Shown here in pieces: positions 1 through 8,185 of a stretch of DNA of 64,000 bases (positions are counted from its first letter, which is position 1; each line of letters starts with the position of its first letter). Position numbers and translations under genes: made by a program. Origin of the DNA: Streptomyces sp. SPB162 (GTDB taxonomy: Bacteria; Actinomycetota; Actinomycetes; Streptomycetales; Streptomycetaceae); contig NZ_JAQFII010000001.1 of assembly GCF_029504575.1 (NCBI RefSeq), forward strand, positions 310,001 to 374,000. The letters run 5' to 3'. A model generated the notes under the pieces. The model had not been told where the DNA came from. It searched no databases and saw only the letters and a list, made by a program, of their open reading frames with translations.

Positions 1-1401
1 CTGGAGGTCGGTGCACGGGGAACGCTCTCACCGCTCGCCGAGGTCGGCACCAAGGTGATCTACCCGCGCATCCAGGAGGGCGGCGGAGAGAACGCCGATG
101 TCGCGGCGGCCCAGCTGCGGGCACAGGTCGCCGGGCTCCAGGGCGGCCCGGAACTCAACCCCGGCTCGGTCCTCGCCACCGTCAAGCACTGGCCCGGTGA
201 AGGCGCCGGCGGCGAGGCCGGCATCGTCTACGACGCGGTGACCATCAAGTACCACATGATCCCGTTCCGGGCCGCGATCGAGGCGGGAGCCGTCAACATC
301 ATGCCGGGGTACGCGGGCAGCTCCTACCTCGACCCGGGAGGGCCCGGCGCCGGCGACAGTGCGAAGATTCTGAACTACCTGCGGCAGAACCTCGGTTACA
401 CCGGTCTGATCACCACGGACTGGCTGCCGTCCGGTGCCTGGGTGAACGCGGCCAACGCCGGCTCCGACGTGATGGGGGGCGCCGACCCGGGCGCCCCCGG
501 GTTCACGATGGCCGACTTCGAGTCGCAGGTCCCGCTCGCACGGATCAACGACGCGGTGACCCGCGTCCTGCGGCTGAAGTTCCAACTCGGCATCCTCGAC
601 CACCCCTACGGTGACCCGGTCAACGGTCCCTACCGGTTCCACCAGCCCGCCTACACCGCGCTGGCCAACCAGGCGGCGCGCGAGTCCAACACCCTGCTCA
701 AGAACAACGGGGTACTCCCGGTCAAGCTCAACGCCGGAGACAACATCGTCGTCGCCGGCGCCCGCGCCACCGACGGCGCCGCGTGCTGCATCTGGTCCAG
801 CTACTTCCACCCGGACTACGGCTCGCTCACCCCGCTACAGGCCATCAAGGCCCGGGCCGCGAAAGCCGGAGTCAACGTCTACCAGGACACCGGCCCCTCC
901 CCCAGGCTCGCCGTCGTAGCGGTGGGAGAGCCGTCCTACACCCACGCCACCTCCTGGGTGAACACCCAGCCCTACCTGCCGCCCGATCAGCTCGCCGTCA
1001 TCCAGAACTTCAAGAACCAGGGGATTCCGGTGGTGGTCGTCCTGACCCTGCCACGGCCGATCGTGATCAGCGACTGGAACGGTCTGGCGGACGCCATCGT
1101 GGTGACCTACCGCGGCGGTGAGGAGACCGGACCCGCGACGGCCAGTCTGCTCTTCGGGGACTACCTCCCCAGGGGCAAGCTGCCCTGGCAGCTTCCCCGG
1201 AGCCTGGACCAGGTGCTCAAGCCCGGCGGCACCGACACGGTCGCGGACGCGAACGAGAAATGGGACCTGCCCTACGACCTCGGCGCCACGGACGCCCAAC
1301 GCACCGAGATCCGCGCGAAGATCGATGCCGGGCAACCGGTACCGACCACGTACGGGAACCCGCTCTACCCCTACGGCGCCGGACTGACCGGCTGGAACTG
1401 A
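1..1401 (+). CDS. Glycoside hydrolase family 3 protein, C-terminal part (5' end outside window)
   Basis: The reading frame is open from the first base of the window to a TGA at 1399-1401, so the start lies upstream. The visible 466 residues hold the second half of a GH3 (beta/alpha)8 barrel and the following alpha/beta sandwich domain. The KHWPGEG motif is the conserved GH3 substrate-binding KHxxG region. LITTDW matches the GH3 segment that carries the catalytic aspartate nucleophile. GRGE-like and PYGAGL segments near the end are typical of the C-terminal sandwich. Such enzymes release sugars such as glucose, xylose or GlcNAc from non-reducing ends; the substrate cannot be told from this fragment. 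No signal peptide can be judged because the N-terminus is missing. No obvious terminator follows. Confidence 0.85.
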   Translation: MEVGARGTLSPLAEVGTKVIYPRIQEGGGENADVAAAQLRAQVAGLQGGPELNPGSVLATVKHWPGEGAGGEAGIVYDAVTIKYHMIPFRAAIEAGAVNIMPGYAGSSYLDPGGPGAGDSAKILNYLRQNLGYTGLITTDWLPSGAWVNAANAGSDVMGGADPGAPGFTMADFESQVPLARINDAVTRVLRLKFQLGILDHPYGDPVNGPYRFHQPAYTALANQAARESNTLLKNNGVLPVKLNAGDNIVVAGARATDGAACCIWSSYFHPDYGSLTPLQAIKARAAKAGVNVYQDTGPSPRLAVVAVGEPSYTHATSWVNTQPYLPPDQLAVIQNFKNQGIPVVVVLTLPRPIVISDWNGLADAIVVTYRGGEETGPATASLLFGDYLPRGKLPWQLPRSLDQVLKPGGTDTVADANEKWDLPYDLGATDAQRTEIRAKIDAGQPVPTTYGNPLYPYGAGLTGWN

Positions 1402-1680
1402 TCCCGCACGGACCGGGTGACGGCCGCACCGCGGCGCGCTGAGGCAGGACGAAGCCCCGACCGCGATCCACCTCAGGCGCGTTGGTGCCCGAGGTGGAGA
1501 GCGGTACGGCGGCGGAACCCGGGTAGGTGTGTGGCACACCGGATGTTTAGGGTGAGACGTCCGGTGAACGACGGAGGAGGCGAATCACGTGGGTGCCACA
1601 CCACGGAGCAGGCTCGGGGACACGACCCGCAGGCCCGCTCCTGCCCGGCCCGCCGGCCGGCCCTCTCCGGGACGGCAGCG

Positions 1681-1971
1681 ATGACGGCCAACCGGCGGCG
1701 GCTGCGGTCGGGCACCGTAGTGCTGGGCAGCATGGGTCTACTGGCGGTGAGCCTCGTCTCGTGCTCGTCCTCCTCGGATCCCGACAAGCGGTGCGTGAAC
1801 CCGACGACGTACAAGAAGCTGGCCGACAAGGAGTGCCGCGACGGCGGTTCCGGCCGGTACTACTACGGCGGCTCCGTGCACAACGGCACCGTCTCGGGGG
1901 GCGGTTTCGACAAGTCGACGGTGAAGCGCGGCGGCATCGGTCACGGCGGCTCCGACTCCGGCGGCGGCTGA
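1681..1971 (+). CDS. Small secreted lipoprotein, Gly/Ser-rich
   Basis: A 96-residue protein with a basic N-terminus (MTANRRRLRSG), a hydrophobic stretch and a lipobox LVSC near residue 28, so it should be exported and lipidated at that cysteine. After the Ser-rich linker come two further cysteines and a low-complexity Gly/Ser tail. I chose the ATG at 1681 because the signal peptide starts there; the frame is open upstream but that part looks non-coding. It lies 30 bp before an ATP-grasp ligase of the glutathionylspermidine synthase family. The arrangement resembles the E. coli ygiB-ygiC pair, a small lipoprotein with a Gsp-synthase-like enzyme. Function unknown; the pairing is an inference from order. 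Confidence 0.7.
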   Translation: MTANRRRLRSGTVVLGSMGLLAVSLVSCSSSSDPDKRCVNPTTYKKLADKECRDGGSGRYYYGGSVHNGTVSGGGFDKSTVKRGGIGHGGSDSGGG

Positions 1972-2001
1972 TCCGATGCGCGGCTACATCCGGGGCCGTC
2001 G

Positions 2002-3189
2002 ATGAGACGCCACACCGTCGTCCCGCGTCCCGACTGGCAGAACATCGTCGAGCAGCAGGGCGTCGTCTACCCCCTGACCCGGTACCCGGACGGTTCGCTG
2101 CGTCCGTACTGGGACGAGAGTGCCTACTACTCCTTCACGCTGCCCGAGGTCGAAGCACTCGAAGACGTCGTGGAGGAACTGCACCGGCTCTGCCTCGACG
2201 CGGCGGCGTTCATCGTCGAGCACGACCGCTTCGCGGATCTGGGGATCACCGACCGCCGGCTGGCCGGGCTGATCGCCGAGTCCTGGCGCCGTCGCGCTGA
2301 ACTGCCGTCCCTGTACGGGCGGTTCGACCTGCGGTACGGCGGGGTGGACGGCGGTCCCGCCAAGCTCCTTGAATACAACGCCGACACCCCCACCTCGCTG
2401 GTCGAGGCGGCGAGTGCCCAGTGGTTCTGGATGGAGGACCGGTTCCCGGGCGCCGACCAGTGGAACTCACTGCACGAACGGCTGGTCGCCGCCTGGAAGC
2501 GGCAGGCGCCGCTCCTGGCGCCCGGCCCGGTGCACTTCGTCCACTCGGAAGCCGACGAGCTGGGCGAGGACCTGATGACGGTCGCCTACCTGCGCGAGAC
2601 GGCCGAGCAGGCGGGTCTCGCGACCGAGGCGATGTCCGTCGAGCGCATCGGGTGGGACGAGTTGACGGGACGGTTCGTGGACGAGCGGCTGGGGTTCATC
2701 CGCAGCTGCTTCAAGCTCTATCCCTGGGAGTGGCTGGCGGCCGACGACTTCGGTCCACATGTCCTGGACACGCTGGACAACGGCGGCGGGACCGGCGCGA
2801 CCTGCTGGATCGAACCGGCCTGGAAGATGCTGCTGTCGAACAAGGCGCTGCTCGCGATCCTGTGGGAGCGGAACCCCGGCCATCCGAACCTGCTGCCCGC
2901 GTACCTGGACGGGCCCCGTGAGCTGGCCGCCGGTCCGGGGTACGTGATGAAACCGCTGCTGGGCCGCGAAGGCGCGGGGGTCACCCTGCACGAGCCCGGT
3001 GCGCCGCCGGCCGTGCCCGACGAGCCGTCCTGCTATCAGGAGCTGGCACCGCTGCCCGACTTCGACGGCAATCGCGTCGTGCTGGGCGCGTGGGTGGTGG
3101 AGGACGAGGCCGCCGGTCTCGGCATCCGCGAGTCGGCGGGGCCGGTCACGGACGAGTACGCGCGCTTCGTGCCGCACATCATCGAGTGA
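2002..3189 (+). CDS. Glutathionylspermidine synthase family ATP-grasp protein
   Basis: A 395-residue protein whose whole length fits the glutathionylspermidine synthase C-terminal (ATP-grasp) family, including YgiC-like proteins. Visible family segments are the LLEYNADTPT strand, the YPWEW motif, a WKMLLSNKALL segment and the nucleotide-loop region YVMKPLLGREGAGV. It should join a carboxylate to an amine using ATP. Actinomycetes lack glutathione, so the true substrate is unlikely to be glutathionylspermidine. It follows a small lipoprotein gene by 30 bp and probably shares its mRNA. The 3' end overlaps the convergent rhamnulokinase gene by 11 bp. The ATG at 2002 is the first good start, though its ribosome-binding site is weak. 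Confidence 0.85.
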   Translation: MRRHTVVPRPDWQNIVEQQGVVYPLTRYPDGSLRPYWDESAYYSFTLPEVEALEDVVEELHRLCLDAAAFIVEHDRFADLGITDRRLAGLIAESWRRRAELPSLYGRFDLRYGGVDGGPAKLLEYNADTPTSLVEAASAQWFWMEDRFPGADQWNSLHERLVAAWKRQAPLLAPGPVHFVHSEADELGEDLMTVAYLRETAEQAGLATEAMSVERIGWDELTGRFVDERLGFIRSCFKLYPWEWLAADDFGPHVLDTLDNGGGTGATCWIEPAWKMLLSNKALLAILWERNPGHPNLLPAYLDGPRELAAGPGYVMKPLLGREGAGVTLHEPGAPPAVPDEPSCYQELAPLPDFDGNRVVLGAWVVEDEAAGLGIRESAGPVTDEYARFVPHIIE

Positions 3190-4648
3190 GGACCGGCCCG
3201 GCCGCCACCTCGTTCCAGCGGCTGCGGTCAGCGGTCGGCGTGTAGTGGCGTAGCGGCTGGGTGACGCGCAGCAGGGAGCGGACGGCGGTGCGGCCGCCGC
3301 CGATCACTCCCGCGGCGCGCGCCTGCACCAGGATGTTGCCCAGTGCCGCGGCCTCGGCGGGGCCGGCCACCACCGGCAGGCCGCACGCGTCCGCGGTCAG
3401 TTGGCAGAGGAGTTCGTTGTGGGCACCGCCGCCGACGATGTGGACGACGTCGACGTGCCGTCCCGACAGGCGTTGGGCGTCCTCGATGGCCGCGCGGTGC
3501 GCCAGCGCGAGGGAGTCCAGGACGCAGCGCACCGTCTCGGCGGGATCGCGCGGGACGGGGCCGCCGGCCCTGCGGCAGGCTTCGGCGATGCGCTCCGGCA
3601 TGTCGTGCGGGGCGAGGAAGGCCGGGTCCGCCGCGTCCACGACGGAGCGCAGCGGCGGTGCTTGCGCCGCCCGGGCCAGCAGGCGGGCCAGGTCGTGCTC
3701 GAGGCCGGCGGCCTTCCAGGAGCGTAGGCACTCCTGCAGCAGCCACAGGCCCATGATGTTGCGCAGGTAGCGGACGGTGCCGTCCACGCCCAGTTCGTTG
3801 GTGAAGTTCGCGGCGCGCGAGTCCTCGGTGAGGACGGGAGCGTCCAGTTCCACACCGGCCAGGGACCACGTGCCGCAGGAGATGTACGCGAAACGGTCGG
3901 TGTCCGCGGGGACCGCGGCGACCGCCGAAGCGGTGTCGTGCGAGCCGACGGTCACCACCGGCACGGGATGCCGCAGTCCGGTCGCCGCCAAGACGTCCGG
4001 CAGAACCTCCCCCGCGGGGTCGCCGGGCCGGCGCAGGGGCGGGAAGAGCGACAGGTCGATGCCCAGGTGCGCGGCCAGGGCGTGGGCCCAGTCGCCGGTG
4101 CGCGGGTCCAGGAGCTGGGTGGTGGAGGCGTTGGTCAGCTCCGTGCCGGCCGTTCCGGTGAGCCAGTACGACATCAGGTCGGGCATCAGCAGCAGTCGCT
4201 CGGCGGCCTCCAGTTGCGGGGTCCCCCGGGCGGCCAGCAGCTGGTAGAGGGTGTTGAACGGCGCGTGCTGCACACCGGTGGCCGCGTACAGCTCGGGCGG
4301 CGGCACCGTTTGCCGGACGCGCTCGGGAACGCCTTCGGTCCGGGCATCGCGGTAGTGGACGGGGTTGCCGAGCAGCGACCCGTCGGCGGCCAGCAGACCG
4401 TAGTCGACGGCCCAGGTGTCGATCCCGACGGACGTCACAGGACCGGCCGCCCGCAGTCCTTCCAGGACTCCGCGGTACAGCGCCAGCACGTCCCAGTGCA
4501 GGGTGCCGCCGACGTGTACCGGCTCGTTGGGAAAGCGGTGCACCTCGTCCAGGCCGACCGACCCCGCGGTCACCCGGCCGACGATGACGCGCCCGCTGGA
4601 GGCGCCGAGGTCGACGGCGGCGAAGGCACGGGGGGCGCTCGGTGGCAT
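3179..4648 (-). CDS. rhaB: L-rhamnulokinase
   Basis: A 489-residue FGGY-family sugar kinase that phosphorylates L-rhamnulose to L-rhamnulose 1-phosphate. The N-terminal phosphate loop region (FAAVDLGASSGRV), the YISCGTWSLAG segment and the GLWLLQECLRSW motif are characteristic of rhamnulokinases rather than xylulo- or glycerol kinases. The C-terminal HIVGGGAHNELLCQ segment is the ADP-binding part. Start at ATG 4648 because GAGG lies about 6 bases upstream; an in-frame GTG at 4660 is less likely. It is the last gene of the leftward rhamnose operon, 48 bp after the aldolase gene, and its end overlaps the convergent ATP-grasp gene by 11 bp with no room for a separate terminator. Confidence 0.93.
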   Translation of the reverse strand: MPPSAPRAFAAVDLGASSGRVIVGRVTAGSVGLDEVHRFPNEPVHVGGTLHWDVLALYRGVLEGLRAAGPVTSVGIDTWAVDYGLLAADGSLLGNPVHYRDARTEGVPERVRQTVPPPELYAATGVQHAPFNTLYQLLAARGTPQLEAAERLLLMPDLMSYWLTGTAGTELTNASTTQLLDPRTGDWAHALAAHLGIDLSLFPPLRRPGDPAGEVLPDVLAATGLRHPVPVVTVGSHDTASAVAAVPADTDRFAYISCGTWSLAGVELDAPVLTEDSRAANFTNELGVDGTVRYLRNIMGLWLLQECLRSWKAAGLEHDLARLLARAAQAPPLRSVVDAADPAFLAPHDMPERIAEACRRAGGPVPRDPAETVRCVLDSLALAHRAAIEDAQRLSGRHVDVVHIVGGGAHNELLCQLTADACGLPVVAGPAEAAALGNILVQARAAGVIGGGRTAVRSLLRVTQPLRHYTPTADRSRWNEVAAGPVLTR

Positions 4649-4696
4649 GGAAGACCTCACAGGAACAGCAACAGGAAGTGGATCGGAAGGGGGGCC

Positions 4697-6742
4697 CTAA
4701 CGCAGGAAGGCCGCTGCCACTCCGGCGTCGACGGGGATGTGCAGCCCGGTCGTATGGCTCAGGTCGCCGCCGGTCAGGGCGAAGACGGCGTTGGCCACGT
4801 GTTCGGGCAGCACCTCGCGCTTGAGCAGGGTGCGCTGGGCGTAGAACGCCCCGAGGTTCTCCTCGCTCACCCCGTACACCGCGGCGCGCTGCGCGCCCCA
4901 GCCGGCCGCGAAGATCCCCGAGCCCTGGACCACCCCGTCGGGGTTGATGCCGTTGACCCGGATGCCGTGCTCCCCCAGCTCGGCGGCGAGCAGCCGCACC
5001 TGGTGGGCCTGGTCGGCCTTGGTGGCGCCGTAGGCGATGTTGTTGGGGCCGGCGAAGACGCCGTTCTTGCTGGAGATGTAGACGATGTCGCCGCCCAGGC
5101 CCTGCTGGATCATGATCCGTGCGGCCTCCCGCGAGGTGAGGAACGATCCGCGCGCCATGATCGCGTGCTGCAGGTCCCAGTCGTGGGCGGTGGTCTCCAG
5201 CAGCGGCTTGGAGATGGAGATGCCCGCGTTGTTGACCACCAGGTCGACGCCGCCGAAGGCGAGGACCGCCGCGTCGAACGCCGCCCGGATCTGCTCCTCC
5301 GAGGTGACGTCGGCCGTCACCGCCACCGCGCGGTCGGCCCCGCCGAGTTCCTCGACGACCTCGGCCGCACTGGTCGCGTTGATGTCGGCGACGACCACGC
5401 AGGCACCTTCGGCCGCGAGCCGGTGGGAGATCGCCCTGCCGATCCCCGAGCCGGCGCCGGTCACCAGCGCGACCCGGGTCGCCAGGGGCAGCGCCGGGGG
5501 CATCCGGCGCAACTTGGCCTCCTCCAGGTCCCAGTACTCGATCCGGAACTTCTCGGATTCCTCGATCGGCAGGTACGACGAGACCGCCTCGGCACCGCGC
5601 ATCACGTTGATCGCGTTGCGGTAGAACTCCCCCGCGACGCGCGCGGTCTGCTTGTCCTTGCCGTAGGAGAACATCCCCACGCCCGGGATGAGGATGACCG
5701 CCGGGTCGGCGCCGCGCATCGGCGGCGAGGCGGCGGTGGCGTGCCGCGCGTAGTAGGCGGCGTACTGCTCGCGGTACGCGGTGTGCAGCTCCCGCAGCCG
5801 CTCCACCGCCGCGTCGAGCGGGGTGTCGCCCGGCAGGTCCAGGACCAGTGGGCGGACCTTGGTGCGCAGGAAGTGGTCCGGGCAGGAGGTGCCGAGCGCC
5901 GCCAGCCGGGGGTGTTCCGCGCGGGCCAGGAAGTCCAGTACGGCGTCGGAGTCGTCGAAGTGGCCGATCTGCGGACGGTCCGCGGAGGCGAGGGAGCGCA
6001 GCACCGGGGCCAGTGCGGCCGCTCTGGCCCCGCGCTCCGCCGGGGGCAGCGGCGCGAAGCCGGGCAGCGGCGGCCCGAACGGTTCGCTGCTGCCGCGCCG
6101 CTCGAGGAACTCCGCGGCGGTGCGGATGATGTCGAGGGAGTTCCGCTCGCACTCCTGCGAGGTCGCACCCCAGGCGGTGATGCCGTGGCCACCGAGTACG
6201 CAGCCGATGGCCTGCGGGTTCGCGGCCTTGACGGCGGCGATGTCCAGGCCCAGTTGGAATCCCGGACGCCGCCACGGCACCCAGGCCACCCGGTCGCCGA
6301 AGCACTCCTTGGTCAGTGCCTCGCCGTCGGCCGAGCAGGCGAGCGCGATGCCGGAGTCCGGGTGCAGGTGATCGACGTGTGCGGCGCCGACCAGGGCGTG
6401 CATCGCGGTGTCGATGGACGGCGCCGCCCCGCCCTTGCCGTGCAGGCAGTAGTCGAAGGCGGCCACCATTTCGTCCTCGCGGTCGACGCCCGGGTAGACG
6501 TCCACCAGCGCGCGCAGCCGGTCCAGGCGCAGCGCGGCGAGCCCGGACGCCTGCAGCGTGCCCAGGTCGCCCCCGGACCCCTTGACCCACAACAGCTCGG
6601 TGTCCTGCCCGCTCACCGGGTCGATGGCCGAACCCTTGGCGGAGGTGTTGCCGCCGGCGTAGTTGGTGTTGCGGGGGTCGGCTCCCAGCCGGTGGCTGCG
6701 CGCCAGCAGCTCGGCCGCCTGCGGGTGCGGTTCTGCGGTCAT
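4697..6742 (-). CDS. rhaD: Bifunctional L-rhamnulose-1-phosphate aldolase / L-lactaldehyde dehydrogenase
   Basis: A 681-residue fusion found in rhamnose loci of many non-enteric bacteria. The first ~400 residues are a class II aldolase/adducin domain with the zinc-binding HVDHLHPDSG segment and a YAGGNTSAKG start. It cleaves L-rhamnulose 1-phosphate to dihydroxyacetone phosphate and L-lactaldehyde. The C-terminal ~260 residues are a classical SDR with VTGAGSGIGRAI for NAD binding and the YGATK catalytic motif, which oxidises lactaldehyde to lactate. Start at ATG 6742 (MTAEPHPQ), which gives the usual family length. The frame is open further upstream but runs into the isomerase gene. It sits between rhaI (77 bp gap) and rhaB (48 bp gap) in one operon. 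Confidence 0.93.
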   Translation of the reverse strand: MTAEPHPQAAELLARSHRLGADPRNTNYAGGNTSAKGSAIDPVSGQDTELLWVKGSGGDLGTLQASGLAALRLDRLRALVDVYPGVDREDEMVAAFDYCLHGKGGAAPSIDTAMHALVGAAHVDHLHPDSGIALACSADGEALTKECFGDRVAWVPWRRPGFQLGLDIAAVKAANPQAIGCVLGGHGITAWGATSQECERNSLDIIRTAAEFLERRGSSEPFGPPLPGFAPLPPAERGARAAALAPVLRSLASADRPQIGHFDDSDAVLDFLARAEHPRLAALGTSCPDHFLRTKVRPLVLDLPGDTPLDAAVERLRELHTAYREQYAAYYARHATAASPPMRGADPAVILIPGVGMFSYGKDKQTARVAGEFYRNAINVMRGAEAVSSYLPIEESEKFRIEYWDLEEAKLRRMPPALPLATRVALVTGAGSGIGRAISHRLAAEGACVVVADINATSAAEVVEELGGADRAVAVTADVTSEEQIRAAFDAAVLAFGGVDLVVNNAGISISKPLLETTAHDWDLQHAIMARGSFLTSREAARIMIQQGLGGDIVYISSKNGVFAGPNNIAYGATKADQAHQVRLLAAELGEHGIRVNGINPDGVVQGSGIFAAGWGAQRAAVYGVSEENLGAFYAQRTLLKREVLPEHVANAVFALTGGDLSHTTGLHIPVDAGVAAAFLR

Positions 6743-6819
6743 CGTGGAATCCCTTGCGCGTGGAAGCGGAATTTCGGGCCGCCGGAACAGGAGGCTGTGG
6801 TGACAGCGGTCGGGAGCGG

Positions 6820-7986
6820 TTACGCGCCCCAGCCCGCCTGTGTCCCGCCGACCCGTTCGGCGACGATGCGGTCGGCCCAGCCGGACCGCTTGTAGGCGGC
6901 GATCGGGTCCGGGTCGATGCCCTGCTCCTCGCGGACCTCGCGCAGCAGGGGCCGGACGTCGGTGTTGTACGCGTCCATCAGGACGGCGTTCGCCTCCAGC
7001 ACCTCTCCGGCCTGCTGGGCGGCGCGCAGCGCGACGGGGTCGACCAGCAGCGCCTTGGCGGTGGCTTCCTGCACGTTCATCACGGACCGGATGATCGCCG
7101 GGATCTTCGCCTCGATGTTGTGGCACTGGTCGAGCATGAAGGCCACCCCGGTCTCGGGCGCGAGCCCGCCGCCGCGCACCACTTCGTACATGATCCGGAA
7201 GAGCTGGAACGGGTCCGCCGCGCCGGCCATCAGGTCGTCGTCTGCGTAGAAGCGCGAGTTGAAGTCGAACCCGCCGAGCTTCCCCTCGCGCAGCAGCGTC
7301 GCCACGATGAACTCGATGTTGGTTCCGGGGGCATGGTGGCCGGTGTCGACGACGACCTGGGCCTTGGGGCCGAGTTTGAGGCAGTGGGCGTACGCGGTTC
7401 CCCAGTCGGGCACGTCCGTGGCGTAGAAGGCGGGCTCGAAGAGCTTGTACTCCAGCAGCATGCGCTGGTCGTCGGCGAGCCGCTCGTACACCTCGGTCAG
7501 CGCGTCGCCCAGGCGTCCCTGACGATCGGCGATATCGTCCTGTCCGGGGTAGTTCGTCCCATCGGAGAACCAGAGTTTCAGATCGCGCGAGCCGGTGGCG
7601 TCCATGATGTCGACGCATTCCAGCAGATGGTCGGTGGCCTTGCGCCGGATCTTGGGATCGGGGTGCGTGACGGAACCGAGCTTGTAGTCGTCGTCCTGGA
7701 AGACATTGGAGTTGATCACCCCGAGGCGCACACCGCGCTCGGCCGCGTGGGCCGCCAGCGCCGGGTAGTCGTCGGTCCTGTCCCAGGGGATGTGCAGCGC
7801 CACCGAGGGCGCGGCCGCGGTGAACTCGTGGACGCGCGCCGCGTCGTCGATCTTCTCCTGCGGGGTGCGGGGCACGCCCGCCTGCGCGAACACCTTGAAG
7901 CGCGTGCCGGAGTTGCCGTACGCCCAGGACGGCGTCTCGATGGACTGGGCCTTCAGCGCGGCCTTCACCGTGGACAGGTCGGTCAT
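6820..7986 (-). CDS. rhaI: L-rhamnose isomerase
   Basis: A 388-residue TIM-barrel metal-dependent isomerase converting L-rhamnose to L-rhamnulose, first step of the pathway. The sequence has the rhamnose/xylose-isomerase-like metal-site segments, including the VVDTGHH strand and the GGFDFNSRFYADDDL loop. The start at ATG 7986 is supported by GGGAG eight bases upstream and by family length. The upstream in-frame ATG at 8004 overlaps the LacI-type operator at 8004-8015 and would lie in the promoter region. It is the first gene of the leftward operon rhaI-rhaD-rhaB, divergent from the rhamnose ABC importer. Confidence 0.93.
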   Translation of the reverse strand: MTDLSTVKAALKAQSIETPSWAYGNSGTRFKVFAQAGVPRTPQEKIDDAARVHEFTAAAPSVALHIPWDRTDDYPALAAHAAERGVRLGVINSNVFQDDDYKLGSVTHPDPKIRRKATDHLLECVDIMDATGSRDLKLWFSDGTNYPGQDDIADRQGRLGDALTEVYERLADDQRMLLEYKLFEPAFYATDVPDWGTAYAHCLKLGPKAQVVVDTGHHAPGTNIEFIVATLLREGKLGGFDFNSRFYADDDLMAGAADPFQLFRIMYEVVRGGGLAPETGVAFMLDQCHNIEAKIPAIIRSVMNVQEATAKALLVDPVALRAAQQAGEVLEANAVLMDAYNTDVRPLLREVREEQGIDPDPIAAYKRSGWADRIVAERVGGTQAGWGA

Positions 7987-8003
7987 GTTCATCGCTCCCG
8001 CCA

Positions 8004-8015
8004 TGAATCGTTTCA
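8004..8015. promoter_or_regulatory. rhaO1: LacI-type operator at the rhaI promoter
   Basis: TGAATCGTTTCA is a 12-bp near-perfect palindrome with the central CG typical of LacI/GalR-family sites. It lies about 9-20 bases downstream of the predicted -10 of rhaI, where a bound repressor would block initiation. A second, very similar site is at 8160-8171. The two LacI-family genes at 14784 and 15865 are the obvious candidates to bind it; that assignment is inferred. Confidence 0.65.
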
Positions 8016-8023
8016 CTGAGGGG

Positions 8024-8052
8024 AAGCTAAGTGCCCGACGAGAGAGTGTCAA
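8024..8052 (-). promoter_or_regulatory. Predicted rhaI-rhaD-rhaB promoter
   Basis: On the minus strand a perfect -35 box TTGACA (8052-8047) and a -10-like TAGCTT (8029-8024) are separated by 17 bases, the ideal sigma-70 (HrdB) spacing. Initiation would fall near 8017, next to the operator at 8004-8015. Confidence 0.6.
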
Positions 8053-8115
8053 CCTCCTGGTCACGGGAGTTCACCGCGCGAAGGAGACCGAAGCGGAAAT
8101 CTTGAAACGAAACCA

Positions 8116-8145
8116 TTGACGCGTCATGTCGCGCTGCCCTAACGT
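8116..8145 (+). promoter_or_regulatory. Predicted promoter of the rhamnose ABC importer operon
   Basis: TTGACG at 8116-8121 and TAACGT at 8140-8145 are separated by 18 bases and face the ABC ATPase gene. Transcription would start near 8152, just before the operator at 8160-8171. A partial third operator-like sequence, TGAAACGAAACC, lies at 8103-8114 just upstream of the -35 box. Confidence 0.55.
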
Positions 8146-8159
8146 CCGTGCAACTCAGT

Positions 8160-8171
8160 TGAAACCTTTCA
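8160..8171. promoter_or_regulatory. rhaO2: LacI-type operator before the rhamnose importer genes
   Basis: TGAAACCTTTCA is palindromic except at the central pair. It matches the rhaI-side site (TGAAWCGWTTCA) at all but one position. It sits between the predicted transcription start and the ribosome-binding site of the ABC ATPase gene, a repressing position. The two sites are 156 bp apart, so looping by a LacI tetramer, or binding by the two paralogous repressors, is possible. Confidence 0.6.
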
Positions 8172-8185
8172 TGTGAGGCCTCACC

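Noticed and set aside
3228..6895. Very long open frames on both strands across the rhaB-rhaD region (over 900 codons)
   Set aside because: They are composition shadows: Arg/Gly/Pro/His-rich, with no family motifs. The real genes in the other frames have complete motifs and ribosome-binding sites.
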